Assembly (NCBI RefSeq): GCF_037126465.1
Contig: NC_088206.1
Coordinates: forward strand, 33,796,573-33,860,572
Source: Ornithodoros turicata
Taxonomy: Eukaryota > Arthropoda > Arachnida > Ixodida > Argasidae
Length of the DNA: 64,000 bases
Reading direction: 5' to 3'
How positions within the stretch are numbered: the first letter of the stretch is position 1; each line of letters opens with the position of its first letter. Made by a program: the position numbers and the translations under genes. Shown here piece after piece: positions 1 to 10,646 of this stretch. The notes below the pieces were generated by a model. That model was not told the DNA's origin. It made no database searches and was given only the letters and a program-made list of their open reading frames with translations.

Positions 1-88
1 ATAACAACTAAATTGGCTGCACACCTTACTTCGCTTTTCATCGGTCAACGCCCCTCCTCCGAGCGGACCACGATCTGGGAATTGCTGA

Positions 89-583
89 CGGGTTAAGGCT
101 AACAGGAAAACAAGAAGGATCCACAAGAAGGACCCACAAGAAGAACGCAGATACCGACTCACCGTGAAGAAGCACTTCGACAGACGACACAATACGAATA
201 TTCCCCACGTCAAAGTCGGAGACAAAGTTTTGGTCCGTAAGGGATTACCCGACCCTCGTTCAACACTTCTAGGTCCCTTTACTGTGGTCCAAACGGCCAC
301 TAAACAGGGTGTCTTGAAGACAATTGGTTACCTCGACGAAGCAGATCGCTTTCAGTTGGCCTCTGTTGCGAATATCCGCAAGTACCATCCAAGGAGGGAT
401 GAACTTCAGGCTCCCCCGGCATATGTAGGGTGCCGACGGGTCGGAAGAAGAAGCGAAGAAGAGGTTAGAACTCGGACAATGGCCGAGAATAAAACGAAGG
501 TCCTTGTGTTGGGCATATTACATGTAGTGGTGTTGCGCAAGGCTCCTTGCAAGCAAAAATCAAAAACAAAACAAAGATCGTGA
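89..583 (+). pseudogene. Ty3/gypsy pol C-terminal tail (partial, left edge)
   Basis: This open stretch encodes the end of a retrotransposon Pol protein. The visible signature is the GPY/F-type module that follows the integrase core: a GDKVLVRKG turn followed about 15 residues later by LGPFTVVQ, as in many gypsy integrases, which helps position integrase on target DNA. Residues after about 100 are basic and low in conservation, and the frame ends at 581-583. An in-frame stop at 86-88 cuts the frame from upstream integrase sequence, and the rest of the element lies outside the window. No LTR could be delimited downstream. A complete integrase here is ruled out, because only about 140 codons remain. 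The family call rests on the motif and is fairly safe; the exact clade is not known. Confidence 0.6.
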
Positions 584-1194
584 AACATACCGCTATAGAT
601 GACTCCCCTGTTTACAAACATGTGACGTCATTAGAAGACTGGTTCGAGGTTATCTTTTGCTGTGGTGGACAAAAAGCGGGAAAAACGCGTCGACAGATAG
701 GCTGATGAAGCTGATAATGCTCACCAGCATGCTTTGCGCGGCGGCGTTACGTAATCAATGACGTAGGGGCGCAGGTCGTCTATAAGGATGGAAGAAGGAA
801 GGAAGGAAATCACTGAAAAGATTAACAAGCTGTAGGACTCGAACCTACAGCTGGCTAAGGCTAACCTTTTCAGTAACTTCCATCTTTCATCATTAATTTC
901 TTAGGTACTTGATGCTTTGTATGTACTTGTCCTTTCTATGTGTTCCAGTCTCAGAACATCAATTGCCATCACGTCTATAAGGGGTTGCTTGAATCGCGTA
1001 TGACATATCTTTCTGTGACGTTAAGTGAGGGCGGGGATATCGACGTCACTATCGCTCTTTTGTGGAACACTTGCGGTTTGCGGCGGAGCTGAAATAGTTA
1101 TCTGTAACGCGCGCTGCAATTACTTTTGTGCTTTATCGGTAGTTTGGGCTGATCATGTGAAGATCAGGCTTTAATATCACAATTGCAATGTGCT
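584..1194. other. Non-coding stretch
   Basis: Apart from the hairpin at 811-886 and a short GGAA-rich run near 790-810, nothing is recognised. Part may be the untranslated or LTR end of the gypsy element at the left edge, but no second LTR is available for comparison. Confidence 0.4.
811..886. repeat. Imperfect hairpin with a pol III B-box-like core
   Basis: The stretch folds on itself: cactgaaaag at the left end pairs with cttttcagt at the right, and gctgtagg pairs with cctacagc around a 7-base loop. On the minus strand the loop region reads GGTTCGAGTCC (845-835), an exact match to the pol III B-box of tRNA genes and tRNA-derived SINEs. No A-box or cloverleaf is visible, so this is a SINE relic or fold-back repeat, not a tRNA gene. 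Confidence 0.45.
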
Positions 1195-1376
1195 CCCTAA
1201 AGTGAATATTTAAAAAGTCGATTGAACTATCTCCGTTAATTAGTCCCATAATTGAGAAAAAATACGGTTTCTTAGTAGCAGCGCCGTCGAGTAATCCAAT
1301 GACAAAACTAAAAGCCTTCTAAAGCAAATCCTCTTTTTATGAAAACTCGATCCAGCTAAAATGAAACACCCTGTAG
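1195..1376 (-). mobile_element. Possible DNA-transposon end (ACAGGGTGTTTC type)
   Basis: Read on the minus strand from 1376 the sequence opens CTACAGGGTGTTTCATTTTA, the kind of terminus shared by many Tc1/mariner-like MITEs that end in CAGGGTG. No matching opposite terminus is visible nearby. The call rests on the terminal motif alone. Confidence 0.25.
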
Positions 1377-2007
1377 TTTCTGAATCGGCCGGGACGGATG
1401 CGATAGTGCCTCTAACCAAGGACCTCAGAAGCGACTTCTCGTGTGCTAACGGCTGGATTCCAACCTGACGTTACGATACTCGCGACGCCCGGTTCAGTAC
1501 GATGTTGTAACAACAGGTCGTTACATTGAGAGTTGTGTAAAATGGTTGACTTCCTGTCGTCGTAGTATTTAAGTAGGATTAATATTAATAATTGGTGGCG
1601 CCGACTATGATCATGAGCGACGCCACGGTAGATAGATTGGTCCATTTGTGAACAATTTCATGATGCAAAGGCAGCTATGACCTTAGTGTAACCTTTAGTG
1701 GAAATTAATATGAACGATGTTCTCGAGAATATTTTCTATCGCAATTAAATAAGAGTAGACAGGGACGTCCAGAGATAGCTATTGCAGACCTGCTGTTCGT
1801 CAATCAGTACCAATGTAGTACCGATGCGCTAGCTGCTGGGCTGTCGCCGACACACAGGAGCTGCAACTACACAAGTTAAGCTAGTTAACGAAAGAGTCAT
1901 ATTGACGAATGTTCAGCCGTTCTGCTTCTACAGGGACAGGCATGAACTAATCCTATACTGTGCTATCTTATCGAGACTACTAAATTACGTCGCGCCTACG
2001 GTAGTGA
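1377..2007. other. Non-coding stretch
   Basis: No coding signal, long repeat or RNA gene was recognised. Short open frames here have no recognisable domain. Confidence 0.4.
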
Positions 2008-2640
2008 GCTGCAGGCAAGTAAAGCCAATTTTATGAGCAAGTGTACCTGAATTCTAAGAAATGAAATAAAATACTATAAGATATGTGTATAAAAAAAAGT
2101 ACCACATCAAGGATCGAACCCAAGAACGCAAATCCGCAGGGCGCTCACTATACCACGAGACCAGCAACGCAACAACACAGTTCGAAGAATTTGGTTAGAA
2201 ATACTCTGAAAGCCATCGTAGGCCTATCGTGTACCTTTTCCGTCGTGGGAAAAAAATTAGGACCTCCTGCAACTGGGCATAAAGTTGCAGAGTGCACAAG
2301 ACAGGCCAGTCTTTCATGTCCAATGTGGACACTTTTTGGGGAAGCCCTAGTTTTGAAGTAATTAAAGGATTAAGACACGCCAATGTATTCTGCCATGAAG
2401 CCAACACGGCGAAAAGAAGTCTCTCAGGAAAAAAAGTGTGACGGTCTCAAGCTACCAATCCACTTGTGGACAATCGAGGAACCTTCTGCCGTCACGCCTA
2501 GATGTGGACACTTCTTTCAAACCCTCAGTACTAATGGATATTTTACGGAAAGCAGACGGAATGTATAGCTTCAATGGAGGGCATCGAGTTCGCAGGTTAA
2601 GCCAACTTTAAGAGTAGGTGTCCCGCAATTCTGGGAATGA
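2008..2640. repeat. Diverged duplicated repeat surrounding a SINE head
   Basis: About 60 bp at 2008-2068 recurs in weakened form at 2583-2640. Both contain a gag..cgcagg start, a taaagccaa/ttaagccaa block and a gaattct/caattct block followed by gaaatgaa/gaatgaag. A tgtggacactt word also repeats at 2320 and 2500. This looks like two old copies of one repeat with other sequence between them. Family unknown. Confidence 0.4.
2098..2176 (-). repeat. tRNA-derived SINE head
   Basis: On the minus strand this reads as a tRNA-like promoter. The A-box-like block TCGTGGTATAGTGAGCG is followed about 30 bases later by the B-box GGGTTCGATCC and a T-arm-like 3' half, then an A/T-rich run. The acceptor stem does not pair and the anticodon arm is degenerate. 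It is therefore read as the 5' head of a tRNA-derived SINE, not a tRNA gene. Confidence 0.5.
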
Positions 2641-3063
2641 AGCTGTCGATGAAGACCGGCTTGTGGTGTGTGGCCTGGTAGTTCCGAAAGTTTATCACCC
2701 GTCTGTGACCGCTTCTCTTCATTTACGTATATATACGCCCACAAGCCGTTCTTTTCCGAGATTTATGTGCAGTAGATGAAATTGTCTGGGTCTGTTTTGC
2801 TATATTCGTGATTATGACTGGTCATCCATCCTTCAGAATTTTGACGTGGAGTCTGTAGCCGATGGTCTTACAACCACTATTCTTAAAGCCATGCAACTGT
2901 TCATTCCTAAATAACAACCGCGTGAATGATATGTTACCCTGTATGGTTTGACAGAGAACTGCGTTACTACATGCGTCGTGAACTGCATTTTCAGAGACTC
3001 TTTAAAATACTCGTTGCATTGGTATAAGCTATATAGCTAGTGTCGCTCACGTGTAAAAACTGT

Positions 3064-3290
3064 ACAGGATTTATAAGAATATGCCCAGACAACCACCAAC
3101 GTTCCAGGAACATCCTGTGGACGTTAATTTTGGGACATCTGGACATCCTTGGGAAAATCCGTCATATTTACCGCCAAAGTTGCATCCATAGATGTCCCAG
3201 GTCAGTCCAGTGGATGTCCTTACTGATGTTTCAAGGATATTGTGCGGTCATCTTAGCCCACCCTCACAAATATGATTTACAGTGACTATC
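3064..3290 (-). mobile_element. MITE-like repeat, GGACATCC family (copy 1)
   Basis: This stretch is rich in ggacatcc/ggatgtcc words and carries a gcccagacaaccaccaacgt end. The same sequence in opposite orientation appears at 7175-7350, which ends in gttgatggttgtctgggtgt. Two diverged copies in one window indicate a dispersed non-autonomous element. No terminal duplication was identified. Confidence 0.45.
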
Positions 3291-3587
3291 CAGCTATGTA
3301 TGTTGCCGAATTACATGCTGGCTCCACTGAACTACACCTAGGTTATTCGAGGAAATATGCTCTAGTATTACACTCCTTATATACAGGAGCTCACTTGTTG
3401 TAATGTCTGTAATATATGTTTCGCAATATAAATGGTAGCACAAAAGACACCAACACTCTTTAACGAATGTAGTCAAATTTATTCAGAAAACACATGAAAT
3501 CACATTCCTAGGAATGTCACTATAACCTTGTGGCATACTTCTATCAACTTCGTGGAAGCGAGTAAGCATCACAGCTTGTGCTTACAT

Positions 3588-3608
3588 GAATAAATAAATA
3601 AATAAATT
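3588..3608. repeat. (AATA)n microsatellite
   Basis: Four to five tandem AATA/ATAA units follow a catg word. The tract is short and low in complexity. Confidence 0.7.
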
Positions 3609-3764
3609 CAATGCTTAGAGATTATCATCATCAGGGAGCACTTCAATAAAGTAACTGTAAAATAGTGCGGAATGAGCTGTAGCTTGCTTATCACACTCGC
3701 TTAAAGCAACAAAAAAGTTGAAATATATGTTATGTGAGCATATAAGGACACATTTACCGATATA

Positions 3765-4014
3765 CACTCTTAAAAATGAACTTCACCGCATAGCACGCTC
3801 CTAGCCAACCATCATCTCGGAATGATAGCGTTATTTGCCCTGATTTGTTGAAAACAGAAGGCATACGCCTTTTTCGTGACACTTATCCTGTTCATAATTG
3901 TCACAAAAAAGGCGTACGCTTCCCGTTTTCAACAAATAAGGGCAGATAAGGATATCATTCGAGGTGATGGTTGGCTAGTAGCATGCTATGCGGTGAAGTT
4001 CATTTCTAAAAGTG
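3765..4014. mobile_element. Hairpin MITE, complete, TA-flanked
   Basis: Almost the whole 250 bp is one inverted repeat. It begins CACTCTTAAAAATGAACTTC and ends with the near-complement of that, with TA at both borders (3763-3764, 4015-4016). The centre (about 3870-3910) carries the paired blocks gcctttttcgtgac and gtcacaaaaaaggc. TA duplication and complete self-complementarity fit a Tc1/mariner-mobilised MITE. Related copies occur near 4200-4385, 5278-5480 and 8005-8150, and half-copies lie in the tandem array at 48.5-49.1 kb. Confidence 0.75.
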
Positions 4015-4199
4015 TAGAAAAGTCACCACCCCATGACAGTACCCTACGTCATTTCCTCCTCTAAAAGTATACTGTCCGAGATCGTATTCTCTCTCTTACT
4101 GTTACGTGTAACAATACACCAAATCAAAAATTTCACACAAATAAAGCACAGTAGACAGGAACACAGGGTGGACACTGTTGAGTTTCATTTTGTGTTTGA

Positions 4200-4385
4200 C
4201 ACGTCGCTTCTGATTCGAGGACAGGGGGTGCGTACGCCTTTTTGTGTCGATTTGGATATATGATAATTGACACAAAAAGGCTTACGCCCTCCTCTCTCTT
4301 TGAATTAGAGGCTAACCATATCGTTCGTGGCCATGTTTGGCGCACAACGTGTTATGTGGTGAAGTTTTGTCTTTAGAGTATAAAA
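4200..4385. mobile_element. Degenerate copy of the hairpin MITE
   Basis: The central inverted pair (gtacgcctttttgtgtc / gacacaaaaaggcttacgc) and the right arm ending gtggtgaagttttgtctttagagta match the complete copy at 3765. The left arm is badly decayed. A further left-arm relic with aaacttcact and atagcatagcac lies at 4417-4462. Confidence 0.55.
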
Positions 4386-4682
4386 CAAAGACATTCTTCG
4401 AATGAACTTTTATGGCACACTCTAAAAACAAACTTCACTTGATAGCATAGCACCCTGCCTTGTTTAGACAGGCTCCAACTGAATTTTGTCAAAAAAATTT
4501 CAATCCATCATTCACAGAATATCTGTTCAAAATAAGATTGTGATATTATAAAACAATAATTTGTCTTGAGCAGACTGGAGTAAATATGACACAGGATTTT
4601 ACCAGCGCACTCTTCAAAACTAACTTTACCCCATAGCCTGCTCCCTGCCCAACCATATAATCTTCATAAAATTTCTCATAAC

Positions 4683-5153
4683 CTGCTTTTTGTTGCGAAG
4701 AAATTTGATGTGAACCTTGTATTTAGAAATGATTTTCGTTTAGACTCGTTGACACCTTTTCAAAAAGTTGAAACTTCGTGTAAAACCCACAGACCTATGT
4801 ATGTTAACTATCGTTCTAATATTGTGTATCAGATACCTCTGGGATGTGGTTTTTGTTATATCGGCCAAAGTAAACGCTGCCTAAATGATCGCTTGCGTGA
4901 GCATGCCCTCAAAGTAAAAAATAACGATTGTTCTTCCGAATTGGTAAAACACCTACAAGTCTGTAGAGGTTGTGCGCCCAGATGGCATGAAACCTTTGTA
5001 ATGTCCAGTGAAAGTGACCTCAACAAAAGGCTTATGAAGGAAACGCTGTCCATTATCTCTGCTGGGAACTGTGTCAGCAAGCCTTCCCTGACCTTCCCGT
5101 TGGTTTTGGGGACGTTCTTACGTTCTCCTCACCCTTCATTCTCACCCACATGA
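4683..5153 (+). pseudogene. Penelope-like element, GIY-YIG endonuclease fragment
   Basis: The frame encodes about 157 residues that resemble the C-terminal GIY-YIG nuclease of Penelope-like retroelements, which nicks target DNA for primed reverse transcription. Visible signatures are the Y-I-P-L-G-C-G-F-C-Y-I-G-Q-S core (GIY-YIG written here as GFC-YIG) followed by a CLNDRLREH helix, with the Arg and His typical of the family. The reverse transcriptase that should precede it is absent: sequence before 4683 holds only MITE relics. The frame ends at 5151-5153, after which the 3' region is not conserved. It is a 5'-truncated copy and unlikely to be active. Confidence 0.75.
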
Positions 5154-5277
5154 AACCCTTATATGTTTGTGCTGTTAGGTAAACTTTCAGCTGTGTTTGA
5201 GACCTTGTCTGTGTTTGCCGTTTTTTGTCCCCTAGTCTCGGGTTTTTAACTTATGGATCTATACCACCAGCTCGCTT

Positions 5278-5480
5278 GCTACCTCTCTATCCTCTCGTTA
5301 TAATCCCGAATGACAGCGTTCTCGCCTCTGATGTGTTGAAAACCGGAGGCGTGGCCTTTTTTGTATCAATTACACAATTCATAAGTGGTACAAAAAAGGC
5401 GTACGCCTCCCGTTTTCACCAAATCACGGGCGAGAACGATGTCATTCGGGATGATGGCACAGATAGCATATATGCTTTAC
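5278..5480. mobile_element. Hairpin MITE, third copy
   Basis: Inverted arms pair across a centre near 5380: aatcccgaatgacagcgttctc with gagaacgatgtcattcgggat, and ggcctttttt with aaaaaaggc. The outer CACTCTTA termini are lost. It belongs to the same family as 3765-4014. Confidence 0.6.
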
Positions 5481-5654
5481 ATTACACTCCACGGCCCACT
5501 TCCTCAGAGAAGTCAAAATCTGCGGGACTTCGTTTACATTTGGCATGAACGTACCATGTATGGCCGGGCTCGATTCTCCTCTGTCTTGGAAATCAAATTG
5601 AGTACTTTGTTTTTCAAACTGTTCAGCAGCAAACTGTTTGGACACATTATCTCA

Positions 5655-5682
5655 CAATAAAGTTGTTGTTGTTGTTGTTCAG
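5655..5682 (+). repeat. LINE-type 3' tail with (GTT)n
   Basis: AATAAA is followed directly by five to six GTT units. The intact LINE at 10.6-15.1 kb ends in the same way (aataaagttgttgtt), so this is probably the 3' end of another 5'-truncated copy of that type. Its upstream extent could not be set. Confidence 0.5.
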
Positions 5683-6198
5683 CACTCTCTGACGTTGGCG
5701 AATAAGTTTCCTCAATCTCCTCGGCGATGGGTGGCTGACTGGAGGAACTGCTGAGAACACAATTCTCATCACTTTCAATCAACACGTACACAGAGGTCTT
5801 CATCTTGATTCCGGGAACAAGACGCACGACAATCATGTTGCTCGCGTAGCGTACTCAGGGCGTCAGCCGAAATCGTATGGAGCTTTTTTTGCAGCTCATA
5901 TAGTGCCTTCATGTGAACATATCTTTTACCCTTAACTTTCGGCATCACGGCAACTTCATGCACCTTGAAACTTGCAACTGCACACAACGGAAAGTACCAC
6001 TACATAAAACAAGCCGGCACAGGCGAGCGGATGATGATGATGAATGTGGCAAGGTAAATATAGATGGTAGCGAAGCTTGCATTGGCCACCACGTCTTCAC
6101 GGGCGGCCATGATAAAGACCGTCAGCGCCATCCATCCGCTGCGGGGCAAACTACAAATTCCGTCATAACGACGTCACCTGGTACGTCACCATTACGTA
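5683..6198. other. Non-coding stretch with a decayed reverse-strand reading frame
   Basis: Between 5985 and 5690 the minus strand holds two overlapping open frames in different phases. The first starts MPKVKGKRYVHMKALYEL; the second contains a serine run and an acidic stretch. This could be a frameshifted gene relic, but no family was recognised. A (GAT)n-like run lies near 6030. Confidence 0.25.
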
Positions 6199-6200
6199 TA

Positions 6201-6515
6201 CAGAGTGTCCCAGAAAACGTCTCATTGAACTATAATTAAAAAAAAAACTACACCACCTAGAATCATGCGGTCAACGGCATTTGTTCATACTAGGTTTTTG
6301 CCACCTCCTCATGTGAATATCGTGTAACGTAAGTTTAATTATGTAAATTTTTGCGAACTGAAGTCGGAAATTTGCTAAGTAAAGGTCACTTTTTTACCCC
6401 ACCAATGTGAAGAGCGTGTCTAATTCACTCAAATTAATGATAATTGACGGGGATATTCAAGGGCTATCCCATCAGAAAAAATAGCCGATGATAGCTATGA
6501 ACAGTCACAAAGTGC
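6201..6515 (+). mobile_element. Single arm of the CAGGGTGTCCC TIR element
   Basis: From CAGAGTGTCCCAGAAAACGT, preceded by TA, about 300 bp match the left inverted repeat of the 1.07-kb element at 42,580. Shared words include atcatgcggtcaacggcattt, gtttttgccacctcct and aggtcactttttta. The right arm and interior are missing, so this is a solo or truncated copy. Confidence 0.65.
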
Positions 6516-7066
6516 GCAGTCAACGTACAGCAAACTCGTAGCTAACAACATGGAGAGCGACAGCTACGCGCGAATTGCTACGTTAAAAACATGCATGTTG
6601 TATTAGTACAGACATTATTCGCGCCTCCGATTAAATTATTTTTGTGTACCTTCGTAGCTTGCCCCTCAACAACCACGCTCGCATGTGTATCATGAAGGGA
6701 GCAGGGTTGCTAACACAGATTTCGTGTTTTTTCCCGCCTTCGCTACCATTTATATTTACCTTGAATGTGGCGCTATTGTCGATTACCATGACGCTTTCTG
6801 CCTTGGTCACGGTGGTGCAAGTTAGTGTAGCAGACGATGCTCAGCAGTGGACAGCGGGCAACATTTCTTGCTCTTTGGTCACAGCGAACCTAGCGTGTAT
6901 TCTGATTTGATACTGTCGCAGATATATGCACATTAATTCATGGAGGTATTGAGCAAATGAAACTGGTGTAATATTTCTCGCAGGACGCCATTCGAAACTA
7001 AACATAGCTGCTAAGATTCTGCAACAAATTAACGCATGTAGTACAAAAGTTACGTGATGTAATTTT
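6516..7066. other. Non-coding stretch
   Basis: An open frame of 88 codons at 6644-6910 is hydrophobic but has no recognisable domain, and similar frames exist on both strands. Nothing else was recognised. Confidence 0.3.
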
Positions 7067-7174
7067 ATGCATGTAGTTATTAGTTGCGACCAGAATGCAG
7101 CACACCTTAAAACCTTAGCCTTAGTGTTAGCCTTATTGTCAGTTTCACGACACGTCCGAAATATATATCTACAG

Positions 7175-7350
7175 GACATCAAGGGGACGTCCCGCTTGCA
7201 ACGTTACCCCTGGATGAATGTAGGAAATTTATGGATATTTTTGGATATCCAGCGAATGTCCCCTGGACATCCCCCATGGATCTGGACGCTAGGACCAAAC
7301 TTGGGTGTCCTCGGGACGTTGATGGTTGTCTGGGTGTATATCAGTCAGGT
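7175..7350 (+). mobile_element. MITE-like repeat, GGACATCC family (copy 2)
   Basis: This is the inverse-orientation relative of 3064-3290. It shares ggacatc-rich blocks, a tatggatatttt-type middle and the end gacgttgatggttgtctggg. It is diverged from copy 1. Confidence 0.45.
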
Positions 7351-7566
7351 GGGAAATAACCTTACGTCGGACCCCAAGAAGTTTTGGCGCCATGTCCGTA
7401 AAAGTACGAAGAGTTCTTCTGGCAGCTCAATAACCTTACGCGAGAGCTCTCGATCTATTTCTTCACCGAAAGAAGTGTGCAAATCTTTTGCAACGCACTT
7501 CAGATCTTGCCTTCCAAAAAGTGCAGGTGTGTGCGCTACATTTCGTAATTCAAAAGATCATGCGTG
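7351..7566 (+). pseudogene. LINE fragment, linker before the reverse transcriptase
   Basis: About 70 codons open with SDPKKFWRHVRKSTKSSS and continue through a serine-rich stretch to FATHFRSCL. The DPKKFWxxv motif and the following F..HF segment are typical of the region between endonuclease and reverse transcriptase in CR1/Jockey-type LINEs. Both flanking domains are absent. The piece abuts the MITE-like repeat at 7350, so the upstream reading frame is unrelated. The call rests on the motif, with no other support. Confidence 0.5.
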
Positions 7567-8004
7567 AAAATTAATAGCCGCAACGCTCCAGGAGGTTGGT
7601 ACTGCTACTATAAGGTGGCACATTTAACCAATTTATATTGCCGGTTACTGTAGTTGGAAAATAAAAAGGCCAGCGTTTCCCCAAAGAAAATGTGACCACA
7701 GTTAACGCGGACAGCCTGTGTCTGAATGTATGACTAAAATACTTTCGTTCAACCCTGCGCAGTAGCGGCTCGATGCGGAGGGGCGGGGAAGATGCTATAG
7801 GAAGTCGTCGGTCTCACTTGGTGCTCTTTCTTAACTCTGCAAGGAGCCAATGTATATATGCTTGTGCAATAAAATAATGTGCAATGTATTGCTGACTTTC
7901 GAGAGTCTGGAATTCACGGAATGAGTGTGGAAAATTACATTTATATATGGTATGTTTGTTTCTTCAAGCGTATTTGCCTTCTTCAATCTGTATGACAAGT
8001 CTTT
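7567..8004. other. Non-coding stretch
   Basis: AATAAA occurs at 7868. Nothing else is recognised, and no coding or repeat structure was seen. Confidence 0.4.
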
Positions 8005-8150
8005 TAGGTACACTGTTAAAACCGAACTTTGCCATATGGCACCGCGGACAGCCATCATACGGAATGACGCAGTAAGTACCGTCATTCATATAATGCTTTC
8101 ACTGAGTGTGTTACGTGGTGGTTGGCTCTGTTTTAACAGTATACCAGTAA
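8005..8150. mobile_element. Short hairpin MITE, related family
   Basis: The left arm tacactgttaaaaccgaact and the right arm ending gttttaacagtata pair, and between them gccatcatacggaatgac pairs with gtcattcatataatg. The layout mirrors the 3765 family with a shorter centre. Diverged. Confidence 0.5.
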
Positions 8151-9204
8151 GTTTTAACGGTCTTATCGGTTGATAAGTTTTGAAACCAGAAACACCTAAA
8201 GGTGCCACATGCGACAACTCACAGGTGAGGCAACCCTGGACTTCGCTATTACGCAATGACTTTTCGCCCAGCCCTTACCACATGATATACGCGTCGCGCT
8301 TACAGACGCCGGGGAGACGTTGCTGGACGATGTGGCACGTCTAGCTGGTCACGCTATTGATTAGCGCCCTAACACATTCGCAAGTACACTTCCGGCACCT
8401 ACTTACGCAAGTACTTACTCGCAAGTGCAATACGGGCAACCGGACGAATGAAGTTTCATTGGGATCTATAGACCACTACGTCGCCGTGGTCTTACATACC
8501 AAGTCCTACAACGGTGGACTCGGCTCATTATCAACTGTGCACCACCGCTGGTTTGCCTTCCACCGTAAGCACCTTGCAAACAGTCGTTGCGCGGTTAAGG
8601 GTGTTGGTAAAAGGCTTAACTACACTGTTTGCTCAACACGACCGCGAGACCTCACCGCTTTCCTTTCCGTTTCTACTGGAACGATTCACGCCGACGCAGC
8701 AGGTCTCCGTTACGAGAGCTGACATTCTCTCATTGCTGGCACGGCTTGGGACAAAAGTTTACGGAACACCCTAGTATCACATTTGACCATTGGGACAACA
8801 CCCTAGCAGCAAACAGGAGTAGACACAGATAGTGAGAGAGAGAGTAGCGGGTCAACCGTTTCTTATTCAACCTCTCCCGGATATCTAGCAGGGGGCGGAT
8901 CCGATGAAGAAATACGCCAGTGCCGTGTTCGGTAAAATTTTGTCTGAAGCTACAACGTTGCGTTTAACGCACATGCTGATCAGACGTGTGTGTGGCCGGG
9001 AAACAACAACTGAAGGCGGCAGAAGTAGCTGGGTTCCGTACCAATTGCCTGTTCCACGTCATGAAGAGCATAAACGACCTTCTGAAGACAGAAGAACGAG
9101 CTGAAGACAGCATCAATCCAACCCATGCTTCTGTCATTAATGGCGTTGCTGAACTCACCGTGACAGAAGTCAACTCTTCACTCATTACGTTGTTTTGCTA
9201 GGTC
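8151..9204. other. Unrecognised stretch with overlapping short open frames
   Basis: Open frames of 60-120 codons occur at 8357-8722, 8514-8774 and 8986-9201 on the plus strand. None has a recognisable motif and they overlap in different phases, as expected for a decayed gene or transposase or for chance. A short (GA)n run lies at 8832-8844. Confidence 0.3.
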
Positions 9205-9290
9205 AGGGGTCGGGAACCATAGCAATCACAAGGGCCGCATTTCACTCTCTCTCCTAAATTTACTTCCAGGGGCCGCGGATGACATTTCAA
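9205..9290 (+). mobile_element. Possible hAT-type terminus
   Basis: The stretch begins CAGGGGTCGGGAACCATAGC and continues with a gggccgca block. CAGGGGTCGGxAACC is a common terminal motif of hAT non-autonomous elements. No partner terminus or 8-bp duplication was found, so this is a motif-level call only. Confidence 0.3.
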
Positions 9291-9787
9291 CCGTCTCTAA
9301 AACAAGTCTAAATTAGCCTGCCAAAACTATCTGTCTAAGAAGCTGAACATTCCTTTGTAACTATTACTGTACAATAGGTGTAACTGTACTGAAAGCTTGC
9401 ATTGGCTTTTCGCATTCACGAAGTTATGGGAAGAGAACACCACAAAAAACATTTTTCACTTTATTAAGAGCGGGAAAGGCAATACAGAAACCGCGCTTTT
9501 GCCTGAGGAACTCGCGCGGGGCCTGCGCTGTCCTGCATCAGCAGCATTTCTATCTGCAGCCTCAAGCCTGCTCCGACACCTGTGCTATGTCTTCACCATT
9601 TTGACATCATCTTCGACACCGCGGACACAATTACCGGCAGGAATTTAGATTAGATTTAGATTTTTTGGCTCCTTGACAAGCCCCTTGACACCGACACCGG
9701 TATGTGTGTCCACGAAATACGGGACACGTACAAGCCATTTGGCCATGCCCCCGCAAGACAGCAAGCTCTAGAACGCTGCTACGACAT
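9291..9787. other. Non-coding stretch
   Basis: An 83-codon open frame at 9397-9648 has no recognisable domain. It is followed by a tagattagatttagatttttt run. No other structure was seen. Confidence 0.3.
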
Positions 9788-9818
9788 ACGAGGTTGTGCT
9801 GAAAAGTTCTCGGCCCTA
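9788..9818 (+). mobile_element. mariner-like terminal inverted repeat (single end)
   Basis: The 30 bases starting ACGAGGTTGTGCTGAAAAGT resemble the terminal repeat of mariner transposons (acgaggt...a/gaaaagttc...cggcc). No transposase or opposite end is visible downstream, so only one end survives. Confidence 0.45.
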
Positions 9819-10452
9819 CCCACTTCTAGATATACACAGGCGATCTCGTCATCGTAGACACAACGAGCGAGACGAAGAATCAGAAAAAATTATATGCGGA
9901 TCGTTTATTTTTGCTCGGGCTATCAACAGTACCATACCCCGACCTTGAAGTTTCAGCGATCGTTATCGTTATCGCGCGCCCCAAAGCCGCTCTGGTGCTC
10001 GCGCAAGAGCTCGTGGCGAATCACGGGCCAAAGTAACGCATTTAACGACCGTTATGGGATAACTCAAAGTTGAAAATCGCGCTCATACTACAAGCGTGAA
10101 GTTTTCAAAGGTGGAACCTCGGGCTGCCTTGAAGCACCGATTTACGCAGAAAAAAAACTAGGATGTAGTTCCGTAAACGGACTTATGGCTCTTTGTTTTT
10201 AACAACGAGGAATAAGCACCAAAGAATAAATGACCTCACCAGAAAGAAGAGAAAGTAAGAGATAAAATGAAACAGGAATGAACGTTGAATGTCGTGTGAA
10301 ACATATCAAACTAATATTTTATCGCTAGTTGATGCAAGATGTTCCGCTATGTTTACTGAGGGATCCAGGCGGCAGAGTCTGAGGCCGGCACCGCCTAAAG
10401 CGCACGCGGGAGTGAGTGCGCTCCCCCCAGGAGCCCCCCCCCCCCAACTTGT
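9819..10452. other. Non-coding stretch
   Basis: No gene was recognised. A homopolymer C run sits at 10434-10446 next to the telomere-like motif. Confidence 0.4.
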
Positions 10453-10453
10453 G

Positions 10454-10482
10454 CAACCTAACCTTACCTAACCTAACTGGGG
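10454..10482 (-). repeat. Interstitial telomere-like motif, (TTAGG)n on the minus strand
   Basis: About four units of CCTAA, one of them CCTTA, occur in tandem; these are the complement of the TTAGG telomere repeat of most arthropods. The array is too short to be a telomere. It may mark an old end-joining event or may be chance in this C-rich stretch. Confidence 0.45.
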
Positions 10483-10646
10483 TACGCTGCCCTAACCTAG
10501 TGCACATGACCGAACGCTTGTCTACCTTTCACAAGATGACACCGTCAAATCCGTTAGGCTTAGCAAATAAGGCCGGTGTTTCGCTTGCTGTAGACGTGCT
10601 TCAGATGGTGCTGTTCAAATGCATATATAAATGTTCTAGACCGCTA

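Noticed and set aside
2098..2176. tRNA gene on the minus strand
   Set aside because: Only the promoter boxes are tRNA-like; there is no acceptor stem.
8357..8832. Host gene from overlapping 67-121 codon frames
   Set aside because: Three phases overlap, with no motif and no splice support.
10454..10482. True telomere or chromosome end
   Set aside because: Only about four imperfect units, flanked by ordinary sequence on both sides.
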